From positions 1,550,001 through 1,614,000 of the forward strand of contig CAVRRZ010000005.1 of the NCBI GenBank assembly GCA_963723745.1: 64,000 bases of DNA, in the 5' to 3' direction. Source of the stretch: CAVRRZ01 sp963723745. Lineage in GTDB: Bacteria; Actinomycetota; Actinomycetes; Mycobacteriales; Geodermatophilaceae. Shown in pieces: positions 6,051-16,212 of the stretch (positions are counted from its first letter, which is position 1; each line of letters opens with the position of its first letter). The notes under the pieces were generated by a model. The model was given only the letters and a program-made list of their open reading frames with translations. It was not told where the DNA came from and searched no databases. The position numbers were made by a program, and so were the translations under genes.

Positions 6051-7874
6051 ATGAGCGATTTCATCGTGTGCTCGTTCCACACCGATGACGAGTACTACCG
6101 CAGGCACGGCGAGGAGCTCAAGAAGAGCCTGAGCGACCTCGGCGTCACCTACGTCGTCGAGGAGATCGCCAAGAAGCCCGGGCAGGACTGGGCCGACCTG
6201 TGCCGCCAGAAGGTGCCGTTCCTCAAGCGGATCTGCGACGAGAACCCCGACAGCAAGGTCTTCTGGATCGACGTCGACTGCCGTCTGATCTCGCTGCCGG
6301 ACTTCGTGCGCAACTCGACCGCCGACATCATCGGCTTCCAGCGTGGCTTCTCCAACCCGCGCACGATCGGCTACCACAAGCGCGGCCGCTTCTGGGAGCC
6401 GTGCTTCTGGGGCGTCGCGCCGACGCCCGAGGCGCGCCGGATGATCACCGACGCCGCGCGCTTCGAGGAGAGCTCGGACGTCAAGGCCACCGACGACTAC
6501 TTCTTCGAGGAGGGCTGGCGGGCCAACGCCAGCGAGCTGACCTTCCAGATCATCCCGTCGACCTGCGTCGTCGGTAAGGGCGGTCCGCTGACCGACCGAC
6601 AGGCCTTCTTCCTCTTCGGGTCGAGCGGCAACGTCGACGAGTTCAAGGGCAAGGTCGTCCAGCACACCGCCGACGCGCCCGCCGTCCAGGCCAAGCGCCG
6701 GGCCCTGCAGCTGCGCAAGAAGGTCATCAAGGCCGGCAAGAAGGCGCTCGGCCAACTGCCGCCGTCCGCCCGGCGCCGCGTCATCGCGCTGGCCGACAAG
6801 AGCGGGGCCACCGGCCTGCTGGTCTCCGGCTCGAACGCCACCCCGCGGTCGGCGATGCCCTCCTCGTCGGCGGCCAAGAAGCTGGCGCTGCCCACCGCCA
6901 AGAGCCGCAAGGCGCTGCTCAACCAGGCGCTGCGCGCCGGCATCGACGGCGACGCTGCCGCGCTCGACCAGACGCGGACCGCCCTGGCCGGCCAGGGCGT
7001 GCTGACCCGCGAGGAGGAGAGCACCCTCGAGGCGGCCCGCACCTTCAGCCACTACTCGACCCGGCCGTCGGCCGACAAGGTCGACCTCGTCTGGTGGGTC
7101 CGGCCGTTCCCGGGCAACTACGGCGACTGGCTCAGCCCGCTGATCATCGGCCACTACACCGACCGGAAGATCCTCTTCCAGTCGCCGACGGCCCCGTCGC
7201 TGACCTCCGGCAGGCACCTGGTGAGCGTGGGATCCATCGGCCGGTTCATCAAGCCCGACTCCGTCGTGGTGGGCACCGGCATCTCCAGCGACGAGTACGA
7301 GCTGGACGCGCAGGCGGAGTACCTGTCGCTGCGCGGCCCGATGTCGGCCGAGCACCTGAAGAACTGCGGCGGCCCGACCGTGGAGTCCTTCGGCGACCCG
7401 GCGGTCGTCCTCGACCGCATCCTGCCGGTGCAGCGCGGAACGACGAACGGCCGGACGGCGTTCGTCCGCCACCACAAGCACCGCAACCTGCCGGTGGTCC
7501 TGCCCGAGGGCTACGACGAGCTCGAGGTCCTCGTGTCCCACCCGGACAGGATCCGCGACCTGGTCACCCGGCTGGCGCAGTACGACCAGGTGGTCACCAG
7601 CGCGATGCACATCATGATCACCTGCCAGTCCTACGGCATCCCGTGCGCGCTCATCGTCTTCGAGGGCTACCTCGACGCGGTGGCGGGCAACGGCATGAAG
7701 TACACCGACTACTCCCTCGGCGCCGGGCTGGACCCGATCACGCCGGCGCCCGTGCCGCTGGACCTGCGCTCCACCGACCTGCAGTCGCTCGTCCTGGATC
7801 TCGCCATCAGCGAGGACAAGAAGGACGAGGTGGAGGACGCGCTCAAGCGCGCCGTGGCCGCCGTCACGCGGTAA
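6051..7874 (+). CDS. Two-domain protein: glycosyltransferase-like N-terminus and polysaccharide pyruvyltransferase C-terminus
   Basis: The protein is 607 residues if read from the ATG at 6051; an ATG at 6042 is equally in frame. Residues 1-215 look like a nucleotide-sugar transferase domain with the DxD-like motif FWIDVDCRLISLPDF and GFQRGFSNPRTIGYHKRGRF. A Lys/Ala/Ser-rich linker of about 100 residues follows. Residues about 340-600 resemble polysaccharide pyruvyltransferases (GNYGDWLSPLIIGHYT, VVGTGISSDEYELD, LRGPMSAEHL, ESFGDPAVVL), which add a pyruvate ketal to surface sugars. It leads a run of three surface-polymer genes. The C-terminal call is firm; the N-terminal role is inference. Confidence 0.75.
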   Translation: MSDFIVCSFHTDDEYYRRHGEELKKSLSDLGVTYVVEEIAKKPGQDWADLCRQKVPFLKRICDENPDSKVFWIDVDCRLISLPDFVRNSTADIIGFQRGFSNPRTIGYHKRGRFWEPCFWGVAPTPEARRMITDAARFEESSDVKATDDYFFEEGWRANASELTFQIIPSTCVVGKGGPLTDRQAFFLFGSSGNVDEFKGKVVQHTADAPAVQAKRRALQLRKKVIKAGKKALGQLPPSARRRVIALADKSGATGLLVSGSNATPRSAMPSSSAAKKLALPTAKSRKALLNQALRAGIDGDAAALDQTRTALAGQGVLTREEESTLEAARTFSHYSTRPSADKVDLVWWVRPFPGNYGDWLSPLIIGHYTDRKILFQSPTAPSLTSGRHLVSVGSIGRFIKPDSVVVGTGISSDEYELDAQAEYLSLRGPMSAEHLKNCGGPTVESFGDPAVVLDRILPVQRGTTNGRTAFVRHHKHRNLPVVLPEGYDELEVLVSHPDRIRDLVTRLAQYDQVVTSAMHIMITCQSYGIPCALIVFEGYLDAVAGNGMKYTDYSLGAGLDPITPAPVPLDLRSTDLQSLVLDLAISEDKKDEVEDALKRAVAAVTR

Positions 7875-7879
7875 CGCGC

Positions 7880-8680
7880 GTGGCCTGGCCGATCACGCGC
7901 GACGTTCGGGCGTCGATCCGAGAACTGTTCCCGGTCAAGCGCGACCGCATCGTCGTGCTCGGGCTGGTGGTGCTGGCCGCCGTCGTCTCGATGACCGAGC
8001 TGGCCGCGACCCAGCTGTTCGCGGTCCTCATCCTCCCGCAGTCCGACCGGGACACCGGCGGGACGGCGCTGCTCGTGGTGCTGTTCCTGCTGTTCTTCGG
8101 CGGGCTGCGGGTGGTGAACTTCGCCCGGGAGATGTACCGGCTCAACGTGTTCGAGCGGGCGCTCACCGACTCCGGACTCAGCCGGGTCAGCGACTCCTGG
8201 CGCTGGGCGATGGCGATGGAGGTCACCTCCATCCTGTCGACGGTCGGGCGGATCACCGTCATCACCGCCGCCTGCCTGGTGCTGGCACCGCTCTTCGGGG
8301 CCGCCGTCGTCGTGGGGGTCGCCCTGGTCGGCATCTCGGTGTCGGTCCTCTACCGCCGGCAGTTCCGGCTGCAGCGCGGGTTCCGGGCGGCGCAACTGGC
8401 CTACAACCCGGTCGACAACGCCACCAAGGTGCGCGCCCGCATCCGGGCCGGCGAGACCGGCTCGCTGTTCGGGTACTTCGGCATCGTCGTCCTGATCGGG
8501 CTGCTGCTGTGGATGATCCTCGCCGAGCGGATAAACCCGGGCACCGGCTTCGTCCTCTTCATCGCGCTGCGGATGCTTGGCCAGACCCTCACCGAGGTGT
8601 CCAAGGGCCTGATGCGCTTCGTCCGGGCCCGGGCCTTCAGCGAGGTCCCGACCCGCGACGACGACGAGGACGATGACTGA
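7880..8680 (+). CDS. Integral membrane protein, ABC-exporter-like transmembrane region without ATPase
   Basis: I do not recognise this 266-residue protein firmly. Hydrophobic segments lie near residues 20-45, 60-80, 115-160 and 195-235. An N-terminal stretch (LGLVVLAAVVSMTELAATQL) and the long helical part after it recall the membrane half of an ABC exporter, but no nucleotide-binding domain follows. The C-terminus is strongly acidic (RDDDEDDD). The start is GTG, 5 bases after the pyruvyltransferase stop. Its end overlaps the next glycosyltransferase start by 8 bases, so the three genes form an operon. A role in polysaccharide assembly is inferred from context. Confidence 0.6.
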   Translation: MAWPITRDVRASIRELFPVKRDRIVVLGLVVLAAVVSMTELAATQLFAVLILPQSDRDTGGTALLVVLFLLFFGGLRVVNFAREMYRLNVFERALTDSGLSRVSDSWRWAMAMEVTSILSTVGRITVITAACLVLAPLFGAAVVVGVALVGISVSVLYRRQFRLQRGFRAAQLAYNPVDNATKVRARIRAGETGSLFGYFGIVVLIGLLLWMILAERINPGTGFVLFIALRMLGQTLTEVSKGLMRFVRARAFSEVPTRDDDEDDD

Positions 8681-9434
8681 GCTCCGGCTGACCATCGGCT
8701 ACTCGGTCCTCGGGGAGCGCGCGGGCGCGATCCGGCTGCCCGACCGGCACCCGGACGTCGAGGTCCTGGTCGTCGCCCAGGGCGAGCTCTCCCCCGACGC
8801 CCCGCGCCGCGACGACGTCCGCTACGAGGTGCTGTCCTCGCGGGGCGTGACCAAGAGCCGCAACGCGGTCCTCGACGGCGCGCGCGGTCGGTACGTGCTC
8901 TTCGCCGACGACGACATCGCGTTCCACGAGGAGGGCGTGCACTCGGTGCTCGCCGAGCTCGAGGCCGACCCCGACCTGTCGCTCGTGCTCGGCATCGCCG
9001 TCGACGAGGGGGGCCGGCTGCGCAAGCCCTACCCGTCCCGGCCGGTGCGGCTGACCCGCTGGAACTCCGGCAAGGCCGCCACCTACGAGATCATGCTGCG
9101 CCGCGAGACGTTCGCCCGTGCCGGCGTGCGGTTTGACGAGCGCTTCGGGGCGGGGGTCGACCCGCACTACCTGGGTGACGAGTACATCCTCATCGCCGAC
9201 GCCATCCGGGCGGGCCTGCAGTGCCGGTTCCTGCCCGTGGTCATGGCCATGCATCCGACGGTGTCGTCGGGCGCCGGATGGGGAACCGAGCGGGACGCAC
9301 GGGCCCGGGCGGCCATCTTCGGCCGCGTCTTCGGGCCGGTGGCACCGCTGGTGCGGCTGGCCTTCGTGCTGCGGTCGCCGCGCCGGTTCCGGTCAGCCGG
9401 GCTGTCCGCCCGGTTCGTGCTCGACCGCTTCTGA
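8673..9434 (+). CDS. GT2 family glycosyltransferase
   Basis: This 253-residue GT-A enzyme has the metal-binding motif LFADDDIAFHEEG near residues 69-81, preceded by RGVTKSRNAVLDGARG, as in galactosyl- and rhamnosyl-type GT2 proteins. The N-terminus is short (LTIGYSVLGERAG), so the first nucleotide-binding strand is compact. Translation is coupled to the membrane protein by an 8-base overlap. Its last 42 bases overlap the 3' end of the convergent glycosyltransferase gene. Donor and acceptor are unknown. Confidence 0.85.
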   Translation: MTELRLTIGYSVLGERAGAIRLPDRHPDVEVLVVAQGELSPDAPRRDDVRYEVLSSRGVTKSRNAVLDGARGRYVLFADDDIAFHEEGVHSVLAELEADPDLSLVLGIAVDEGGRLRKPYPSRPVRLTRWNSGKAATYEIMLRRETFARAGVRFDERFGAGVDPHYLGDEYILIADAIRAGLQCRFLPVVMAMHPTVSSGAGWGTERDARARAAIFGRVFGPVAPLVRLAFVLRSPRRFRSAGLSARFVLDRF

Positions 9435-10535
9435 GTCCTCCGGCCGGACCGGTCGCCGTCCGAACAGGAAGCCGCCGCCCCAGCTGAGGTGGATGGTGGC
9501 CAGGACGGCGGGGAGCCAGGTGCGCGCCCGCCACGGCAGCTCTCCGGTGCCGAGCTGCGAGGCGACCAGCACCCCGCCGCCGTAGCCCAGCGGCGCCAGC
9601 CAGCCCCAGCGGAGGGCGGGCACGCCCGCGAGGGCGCCCACGGTGCCGACCGTGGCGCCTACGAGCACCGCCGCGGTGACGGTGGGCGGGGCGAGGTAGC
9701 GGAGCGAGATCGTCTCCGGGTGCCGGCGGATGACCTCCCGGCGCCAGCGGCCGGTGTGGAAGAACTGCTGCACGAGGTCGACCCACGACGACCGGGGCCG
9801 GTAGGTCACCCCGAGGTCCGGCGAGAACCACACCACCCCGCCGGAGGAGCGGATGCGGTGGTTGAGCTCCCAGTCCTGGGCGCGGTGGAAGTGCTCGTCG
9901 AAGCCGCCGAGGCCCTCGAGCACCTCGCGGCGGAAGACGCCCAGGTAGACCGAGTCGGCGGGGCCCTCCTCCCCGCCGACGTGGAACTGGGCGCTGCCCA
10001 GTCCGACCTTCGAGCGGTAGGCGTGCGCCACCGCCTGCTCGAAGCCGCTCTGCCCGACGGCGAGCATCACGCCGCCGACGTTGGCGGCACCGGTGGACTC
10101 CAGGAGCTGCACCGCCCGGGTCACGTACCCCGGCGTCAGGATGCCGTGCCCGTCGACGCGGACGATCACGTCGTGCCGCGCGGTGGCGATCGCGGCGTTG
10201 AGCCCGGCCGGGGTGCGTCCCACCGGGTTGGCGACGACCCGCACCCGCGGGTCGGCGGCGGCGAGGTCGTCGGCGATCCGCTCGGTGCCGTCGGTGGACG
10301 GCGCCACGGCGAGCACCACCTCGAGCTCGCCGCCGTACTCCTGGGCCAGGATCTGCTCGACGCTCTCGACCAGGTCACGGGCCTCGTTGCGCACCGGCAT
10401 GACCACCGACACCGGCGGCCAGCCGGCCTCCTTGTCGAGCAGCGGGTCAACGTGCGGGTCGACGTGCGGATCGACGTGCGGGGCATCCAGCGCGTCCACG
10501 ACGTCGTCGTCCGCACCTGCAGGCTTGGCTGTCAT
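9393..10535 (-). CDS. GT2 family glycosyltransferase with C-terminal membrane segments (ExoA-like)
   Basis: This 380-residue enzyme resembles the ExoA/succinoglycan type of membrane-linked GT2. It carries VSVVMPVRNEARDLVESVEQ, the nucleotide site VIVRVDGHGILTPGYV, and the acceptor motif FHRAQDWELNHRIRSSGG (the ED/QDWEL region), then about three transmembrane helices after residue 280. The N-terminal 35 residues are low-complexity, with HVDP repeated three times. It is convergent with the preceding glycosyltransferase and overlaps it by 42 bases, which may allow antisense interference. Substrates are unknown. Confidence 0.85.
   Translation of the reverse strand: MTAKPAGADDDVVDALDAPHVDPHVDPHVDPLLDKEAGWPPVSVVMPVRNEARDLVESVEQILAQEYGGELEVVLAVAPSTDGTERIADDLAAADPRVRVVANPVGRTPAGLNAAIATARHDVIVRVDGHGILTPGYVTRAVQLLESTGAANVGGVMLAVGQSGFEQAVAHAYRSKVGLGSAQFHVGGEEGPADSVYLGVFRREVLEGLGGFDEHFHRAQDWELNHRIRSSGGVVWFSPDLGVTYRPRSSWVDLVQQFFHTGRWRREVIRRHPETISLRYLAPPTVTAAVLVGATVGTVGALAGVPALRWGWLAPLGYGGGVLVASQLGTGELPWRARTWLPAVLATIHLSWGGGFLFGRRPVRPEDSEAVEHEPGGQPG
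10444..10479 (-). repeat. 12-bp tandem repeat encoding HVDP
   Basis: Three 12-bp units (gggtcaacgtgc, gggtcgacgtgc, ggatcgacgtgc) lie in frame near the 5' end of the glycosyltransferase gene. They encode the repeated tetrapeptide HVDP ahead of the catalytic domain. Confidence 0.85.
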
Positions 10536-10588
10536 CGCGGTCCGACTCTACGTGCGGACGACTCCGTCCGGCCCCGACGACGCGGACC

Positions 10589-11251
10589 TCAGAGGAGGCG
10601 ATTGGTGGCCGCCCACCGGGTCAGCTCGTTGCGGTTGGACAGCTGCAGCTTGCGCAGCACGTTGGAGGCGTGCGACTCGACGGTCTTCACCGAGATGAAC
10701 AGCCGGGAGCCGATCTCCCGGTAGGTGTAGCCCCGGGCCAGCAGCTGCATCACCTCCCGCTCGCGCGCGCTGAGCAGGTCCAGGCCGGGGTCGACCGCCG
10801 GGTCCTCCGCCGGGGCCGGAGCCGACCCGGCGGCGGCGAAGGCGTCGAGCACGAAGCCGGCCAGACGCGGGCTGAAGACGACGTCGCCGTCGGCCACCCG
10901 GCGGACGGCGTCGAGCAGGTCGGGCCCGGAGATCGTCTTGGTGACGTAGCCGCGCGCCCCGGCGCGGATGACGGCGATGACGTCCTCGGCGGCGTCGGAC
11001 ACCGACAGCGCCAGCCAGCGCACCGACGGCAACTCGCCGCGCAGCGCCTCGAGCACCGCCCGGCCGCCGCCGCCGGGCAGGTGCACGTCGAGCAGGACGA
11101 CGTCGGGCACCGCGGCCCGGATCCCCTCGATCGCCGTGGGAACGTCGCCGGCCTCCCCGACGATCGCGACGTCGTCGCCGAGCTCGGCGCGCACCCCGGT
11201 GCGCACCATCGCGTGGTCGTCGACCAGGTAGACGCGCGGTGACCCGGTCAC
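10589..11251 (-). CDS. NarL/FixJ-type response regulator
   Basis: This 220-residue DNA-binding regulator has an N-terminal receiver (VYLVDDHAMVRTG with phospho-acceptor D55 in VLLDVHLPGGGG, and the conserved K in GYVTKTI). A C-terminal LuxR helix-turn-helix reads LLSAREREVMQLLARGYTYR and VKTVESHASNVLRKL. The GTG start overlaps the kinase stop as GTGA, so it is co-translated with its cognate sensor. It likely controls envelope-stress genes, possibly including the divergent PspC gene. The target is inferred. Confidence 0.93.
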   Translation of the reverse strand: MTGSPRVYLVDDHAMVRTGVRAELGDDVAIVGEAGDVPTAIEGIRAAVPDVVLLDVHLPGGGGRAVLEALRGELPSVRWLALSVSDAAEDVIAVIRAGARGYVTKTISGPDLLDAVRRVADGDVVFSPRLAGFVLDAFAAAGSAPAPAEDPAVDPGLDLLSAREREVMQLLARGYTYREIGSRLFISVKTVESHASNVLRKLQLSNRNELTRWAATNRLL

Positions 11252-12456
11252 GCGGCCGCCCTCGGCAGCAGCAGTTCCACTTCGGTCCCCTCCCCCGGTG
11301 CCGAGCGCACCGTCGCCGTCCCGCCGAGCCGGGCCATCCGGCCGCTCACCGAGTCGCGCAGCCCCCGGCGGTCGTCGGGCACAGCACCGGGGTCGAAGCC
11401 CGAGCCCCGGTCGCGCACGAACACTGCCACCTTCTCCGGGGTGACCTCGGTGTAGAGGTCGGCCGACGCGGCGCCGGAGTGCTTGGCCGCGTTGACCAGC
11501 GCCTCCCGCGTGGCCGCGCCGAGTGCGGCCAGCGCGTCGTCCAGCGGCGCGTCGCCGACGACCACGGAGTCGACGGTGAGCTCGTGGTCGGCCTCGATGC
11601 CGGCCACGGTGTCGGCGACCAGGCCGGCCCACGTGCCCCCGGTCGCGACGGCCGGCTCGTAGAGCCAGGTGCGCAGCTCCCGCTCCTGGCCGCGGGCCAG
11701 CCGGGTCACCGCGGACGGCGAGTCGGCGTGCCGCTGGATCAGCGCCAGGGTCTGCAGCACCGAGTCGTGCAGGTGCGCGGCCACCGCGGCGCGCTCCTCC
11801 GACCGCGCGCGGGCGGCGCGCTCGGCGTCGCGGGAGTCCAGGAGCCGGCGCCACAGCGGTGCGGTCGCGAGCACGATGCCCGAGAGGATCACGAGCGTGG
11901 CGGCGAACCCGTCGCGGGCGGCGCCGAGCTGACCGGTCGTCGCCAGCAGCAGGACCAGGCCGGCACCGGCCAGCGCGACGCCGGCGGCCAGGGCCCACCG
12001 GACGCCGGGCAGCCGGAAGGCGCGGTCGGTGTCGAGCTGCCGCCAGATGACCGCCAGGCCGCCGGCCACCAGGACCAGCGGCAGCACGAGGTTGCCGCCC
12101 CAGCTCGACAGGGCGTTGACCAGCACGAAGGAGATCAGCGCGAGCAGGCCCAGCCCCACGACCTGCCGCGGGGTGCGCGTGGACCCGGGGGCGTCGTCCT
12201 GCAGCGGGGGCGGCACCTCGTCGGTGGCCGGCATGGTCAGCCAGAGCAGCGCGTAGGCCACCACGCCGATGAACGCGGTGCCGAGGACCACGAAGGCGAT
12301 GCGGACCACCAGCGGGTCCAGCCGCAGGTGCGCGGCCGTGCCGGCGGCGACGCCGGCGATCATGCGCCCGCTGCGCGGCCGGGCCAGGGGCGGCCGGGCA
12401 GGGCGGTGCCCGGTCACGCCCCCACCAGGCGGCGCCACGGGCGCAGGAGAAGTCAC
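11248..12456 (-). CDS. Sensor histidine kinase with N-terminal PspC domain
   Basis: This 402-residue membrane kinase begins with a PspC domain (about 22-78: RSGRMIAGVAAGTAAHLRLD then LLWLTMP). Four more hydrophobic helices follow to residue 200, then a dimerisation/phosphoacceptor region (H230 in AAHLHDSVLQTLALIQRHA) and a degenerate HATPase domain ending with GTEVELLLP. The DSVLQ form is typical of HPK7 kinases paired with NarL regulators. The N-box is REALVNAAKHSGA. The start is GTG at 12456, 133 bases from the divergent PspC protein. Such kinases probably sense membrane stress; that is inference. Confidence 0.92.
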   Translation of the reverse strand: MTSPAPVAPPGGGVTGHRPARPPLARPRSGRMIAGVAAGTAAHLRLDPLVVRIAFVVLGTAFIGVVAYALLWLTMPATDEVPPPLQDDAPGSTRTPRQVVGLGLLALISFVLVNALSSWGGNLVLPLVLVAGGLAVIWRQLDTDRAFRLPGVRWALAAGVALAGAGLVLLLATTGQLGAARDGFAATLVILSGIVLATAPLWRRLLDSRDAERAARARSEERAAVAAHLHDSVLQTLALIQRHADSPSAVTRLARGQERELRTWLYEPAVATGGTWAGLVADTVAGIEADHELTVDSVVVGDAPLDDALAALGAATREALVNAAKHSGAASADLYTEVTPEKVAVFVRDRGSGFDPGAVPDDRRGLRDSVSGRMARLGGTATVRSAPGEGTEVELLLPRAAA

Positions 12457-12577
12457 GACATCGATCGTCGCACCGCCCTCCGCTCATCCGACACCGGTGA
12501 TCACCCTGGACGGTGGGTTCCGGGGAACCAGGGTCCGGTCGGGGGGTTCCCCGATGGATTCCGGCGGGGACGCTCGG

Positions 12578-12583
12578 CAGGCT
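12578..12583 (+). promoter_or_regulatory. Candidate -10 box of the PspC membrane protein
   Basis: CAGGCT lies 6 bases before the ATG at 12590, which would give a leaderless transcript. The divergent region 12457-12589 between the kinase and this gene probably holds the operators of both. Confidence 0.4.
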
Positions 12584-12589
12584 CGGGAC

Positions 12590-13525
12590 ATGACCTCCGC
12601 TCCGCCTCCGGCACCGCCGTCCCTGGACCCGTCCTTCTCCCAACCGCCGCCCCCGCCACCGGGACCCCCGGTCAGGGGTCAGCTGCGCCGCAGCCGCACC
12701 GACAAGGTGATCGGCGGCGTCGCCGGGGGGCTGGCCCGCTACAGCGGCATCGACCCGCTGCTCTGGCGGGTGGGCTTCGTCGCCCTCGCCTTCGCCGGGG
12801 GCACCGGGGTCCTCGTCTACCTGCTCCTGTGGCTGCTCATGCCGGCCGCACCGGCGGTTCCCGGTGAGCCCGCCGGGGCCGATCAGCCGGCCGAGCCGGC
12901 CGGCCCCCGCTCCCCCGTGCCCGGGGTGACCGTCGCGGTCCTGCTCATCGTGCTGGGCGCGCTGGCGCTGGTCACCCGGTTCACCGACTGGGAACCCGGC
13001 GCCCGTGGCTTCCTCGGGGCGGCCCTGCTGGTCGTCGGCGTGGGCCTGGTGGTCGCGGCGTTCACCGGTGGCCGCACCGCCAAGGGCGGGCTGATCACCC
13101 TCGGCATCGTGCTGTCCCTGGCCCTGCTGCTCGCTTCCACCGTGCCGTGGCGTGGCGTGAGCGGGGGTGTGGGCGAGCGGGCCTACGTCCCGGCCTCGCC
13201 CGACGAGGTGCGCTCGGTCTACCGCGGCGGCATCGGCGACGTGCGGCTGGACCTCAGCGGCCTCGACGTCAGCGACCTCGGTGCGCCCGTCCGCACCCGG
13301 CTCGACGCCGGCATCGGCGACGTCGACGTCCTCGTCCCCCGCGACGCCGACGTCCGCGTCGAGGTGCACAGCGGCATCGGGACCGTCAGCGTCCTCGAGG
13401 ACGGCGTCTCGGACGGCGGCTTCTTCCCCGGGGAGGGCAGCGGCCGGTGGGTGGACGACGGCGACGCCGAACTCGTCCTGACCGTCCACGCAGGCGTCGG
13501 GGACGTGGAGGTGTCCCGTGGCTGA
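12590..13525 (+). CDS. PspC-domain membrane protein with adhesin-like C-terminal domain
   Basis: This 311-residue protein has a Pro-rich N-terminus, a PspC domain (about 33-85: LRRSRTDKVIGGVAGGLARY), and three further membrane helices to about residue 185. An extracytoplasmic beta-rich domain follows with repeated GIGDV motifs (YRGGIGDVRLDL, LDAGIGDVDVLV, VHSGIGTVSVL, VHAGVGDVEV), as in LiaF/DUF4097-type proteins. It is divergent from the PspC-domain kinase, suggesting a common envelope-stress circuit. The ATG at 12590 is preferred; ATG 12554 is in frame upstream. Confidence 0.88.
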   Translation: MTSAPPPAPPSLDPSFSQPPPPPPGPPVRGQLRRSRTDKVIGGVAGGLARYSGIDPLLWRVGFVALAFAGGTGVLVYLLLWLLMPAAPAVPGEPAGADQPAEPAGPRSPVPGVTVAVLLIVLGALALVTRFTDWEPGARGFLGAALLVVGVGLVVAAFTGGRTAKGGLITLGIVLSLALLLASTVPWRGVSGGVGERAYVPASPDEVRSVYRGGIGDVRLDLSGLDVSDLGAPVRTRLDAGIGDVDVLVPRDADVRVEVHSGIGTVSVLEDGVSDGGFFPGEGSGRWVDDGDAELVLTVHAGVGDVEVSRG

Positions 13526-13778
13526 CAACTGGCAGCAGGTGACCCCGCTGGGGACCGAGGACCCCGATCCGCGTGCCCGCCGGTCCGTGGACATGGTGGC
13601 GCTGGTCTCCGGGGTCGCGTTCAGCCTGCTGGCGGTCCTGCTGATGAGCGGGCTGGACGTGCCGCTGGGCATCCTCTCCGACGGTGGCCTGCTCTGGCTG
13701 GTCCTCATCGGCGCCGGTGTGGCCCTGCTGGTCTCGGAGCTGCGGAAGGCCGCTCGGCGGCGGTCCGGACCGCACTGA
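13518..13778 (+). CDS. Small two-helix membrane protein
   Basis: This 86-residue protein has two hydrophobic helices (about 25-46 and 55-75) and a basic C-terminus RKAARRRSGPH. It starts with GTG inside the last codons of the PspC gene (8-base overlap), so it is co-expressed with it. I do not recognise a family. A role beside the PspC protein is inferred from coupling only. Confidence 0.75.
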   Translation: MADNWQQVTPLGTEDPDPRARRSVDMVALVSGVAFSLLAVLLMSGLDVPLGILSDGGLLWLVLIGAGVALLVSELRKAARRRSGPH

Positions 13779-13850
13779 CGAGATCACGATCCGGCCGCTG
13801 TCCCGGCGCGGGCCCTTGTCACCCGCGCCGGCCGGCACGACCCTCCGCAC

Positions 13851-14627
13851 ATGCCCCCCGACCCGCCCCGGACCGCCGCGGCCCTCGCCGCGGCGGTCCT
13901 CGTGCTGGCCGGCTGCGGCGGCACCGGAGCGGGGGCGTCCCTCGAGCTGGTCGGCGACTGGGAGCTGGTGGAGCTGTGGCGCGGGGGCACCGTGGCGCCG
14001 GCGCCACTCGGCGCACGGGCCACCCTGTCCGTCGAGGACGAGGACCTGCGCGGCACCTCGTTCTGCAACTCCTACAGCGGGAGCTACGACCTCGACGGCG
14101 ACGACCTGGCCATCGCCGGGCTGGGCGGCACGGAGATGGGCTGCGACCCCGACGTCATGGCGGCCGAGGCGACCTACCTCGAGTCACTGGGGGCGGTGAA
14201 CCGGGCCGGCATGGACGAGGGCTTCCTCGTGCTCACCGGACCCGACGTGGAGCTCCGCTTCCGCACCCTGCCCCCGGTGCCGACGAGCGAGCTGGTCGGC
14301 ACCCGGTGGGTCCTCGAGACCCTGCTGGACGGCGAGGTCGCGAGCTCGACCCTCGGCGATCCGGCCGAGCTCGAGCTCTCCCGCGACGGCACGCTCACCG
14401 GTTCGACGGGGTGCCGGGAGCTGACCGGGCGCTGGACGGTCGAGGGCGACCTGGTGCAGGTGCCCGAGCTCGACGCCGGCACCGCGGAGTGCCCGTCCGA
14501 CGTGCGACCGCAGGACTCGCAGGTCGTCGAGGTGCTCGGCGACGGCTTCCACGTGCTGATCGCCGGCGACAGCCTCACCGTGACCAAGACCGGCGGGCTG
14601 GGCCTGGTCTACCGCGACGCGGGCTGA
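13851..14627 (+). CDS. Lipoprotein with two META/HslJ-like domains
   Basis: The 258-residue product has a signal peptide with lipobox LAGC (Cys at residue 22), so it is probably anchored on the outer face of the membrane. Two META domains follow: residues about 32-125 (LVGDWELVELWRGG, TSFCNSYSGSYDLDGDDL) and about 145-255 (LVGTRWVLETLLDGE, TGSTGCRELTGRWTVEGD). HslJ/META proteins are linked to stress tolerance, but the biochemical role is not known. The gene is convergent with guaA, 22 bases away. Confidence 0.85.
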   Translation: MPPDPPRTAAALAAAVLVLAGCGGTGAGASLELVGDWELVELWRGGTVAPAPLGARATLSVEDEDLRGTSFCNSYSGSYDLDGDDLAIAGLGGTEMGCDPDVMAAEATYLESLGAVNRAGMDEGFLVLTGPDVELRFRTLPPVPTSELVGTRWVLETLLDGEVASSTLGDPAELELSRDGTLTGSTGCRELTGRWTVEGDLVQVPELDAGTAECPSDVRPQDSQVVEVLGDGFHVLIAGDSLTVTKTGGLGLVYRDAG

Positions 14628-14649
14628 CCCCGAAGGCGGGCCGTCTCCC

Positions 14650-16211
<1,562 letters not shown>

Positions 16212-16212
<1 letters not shown>

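Noticed and set aside
10589..13708. A 1039-codon minus-strand open frame across the two-component genes
   Set aside because: Only its last 220 codons resemble a protein (the response regulator). The rest is Arg/Ala/Gly-rich out-of-frame reading of the kinase and PspC genes, common in very GC-rich DNA.
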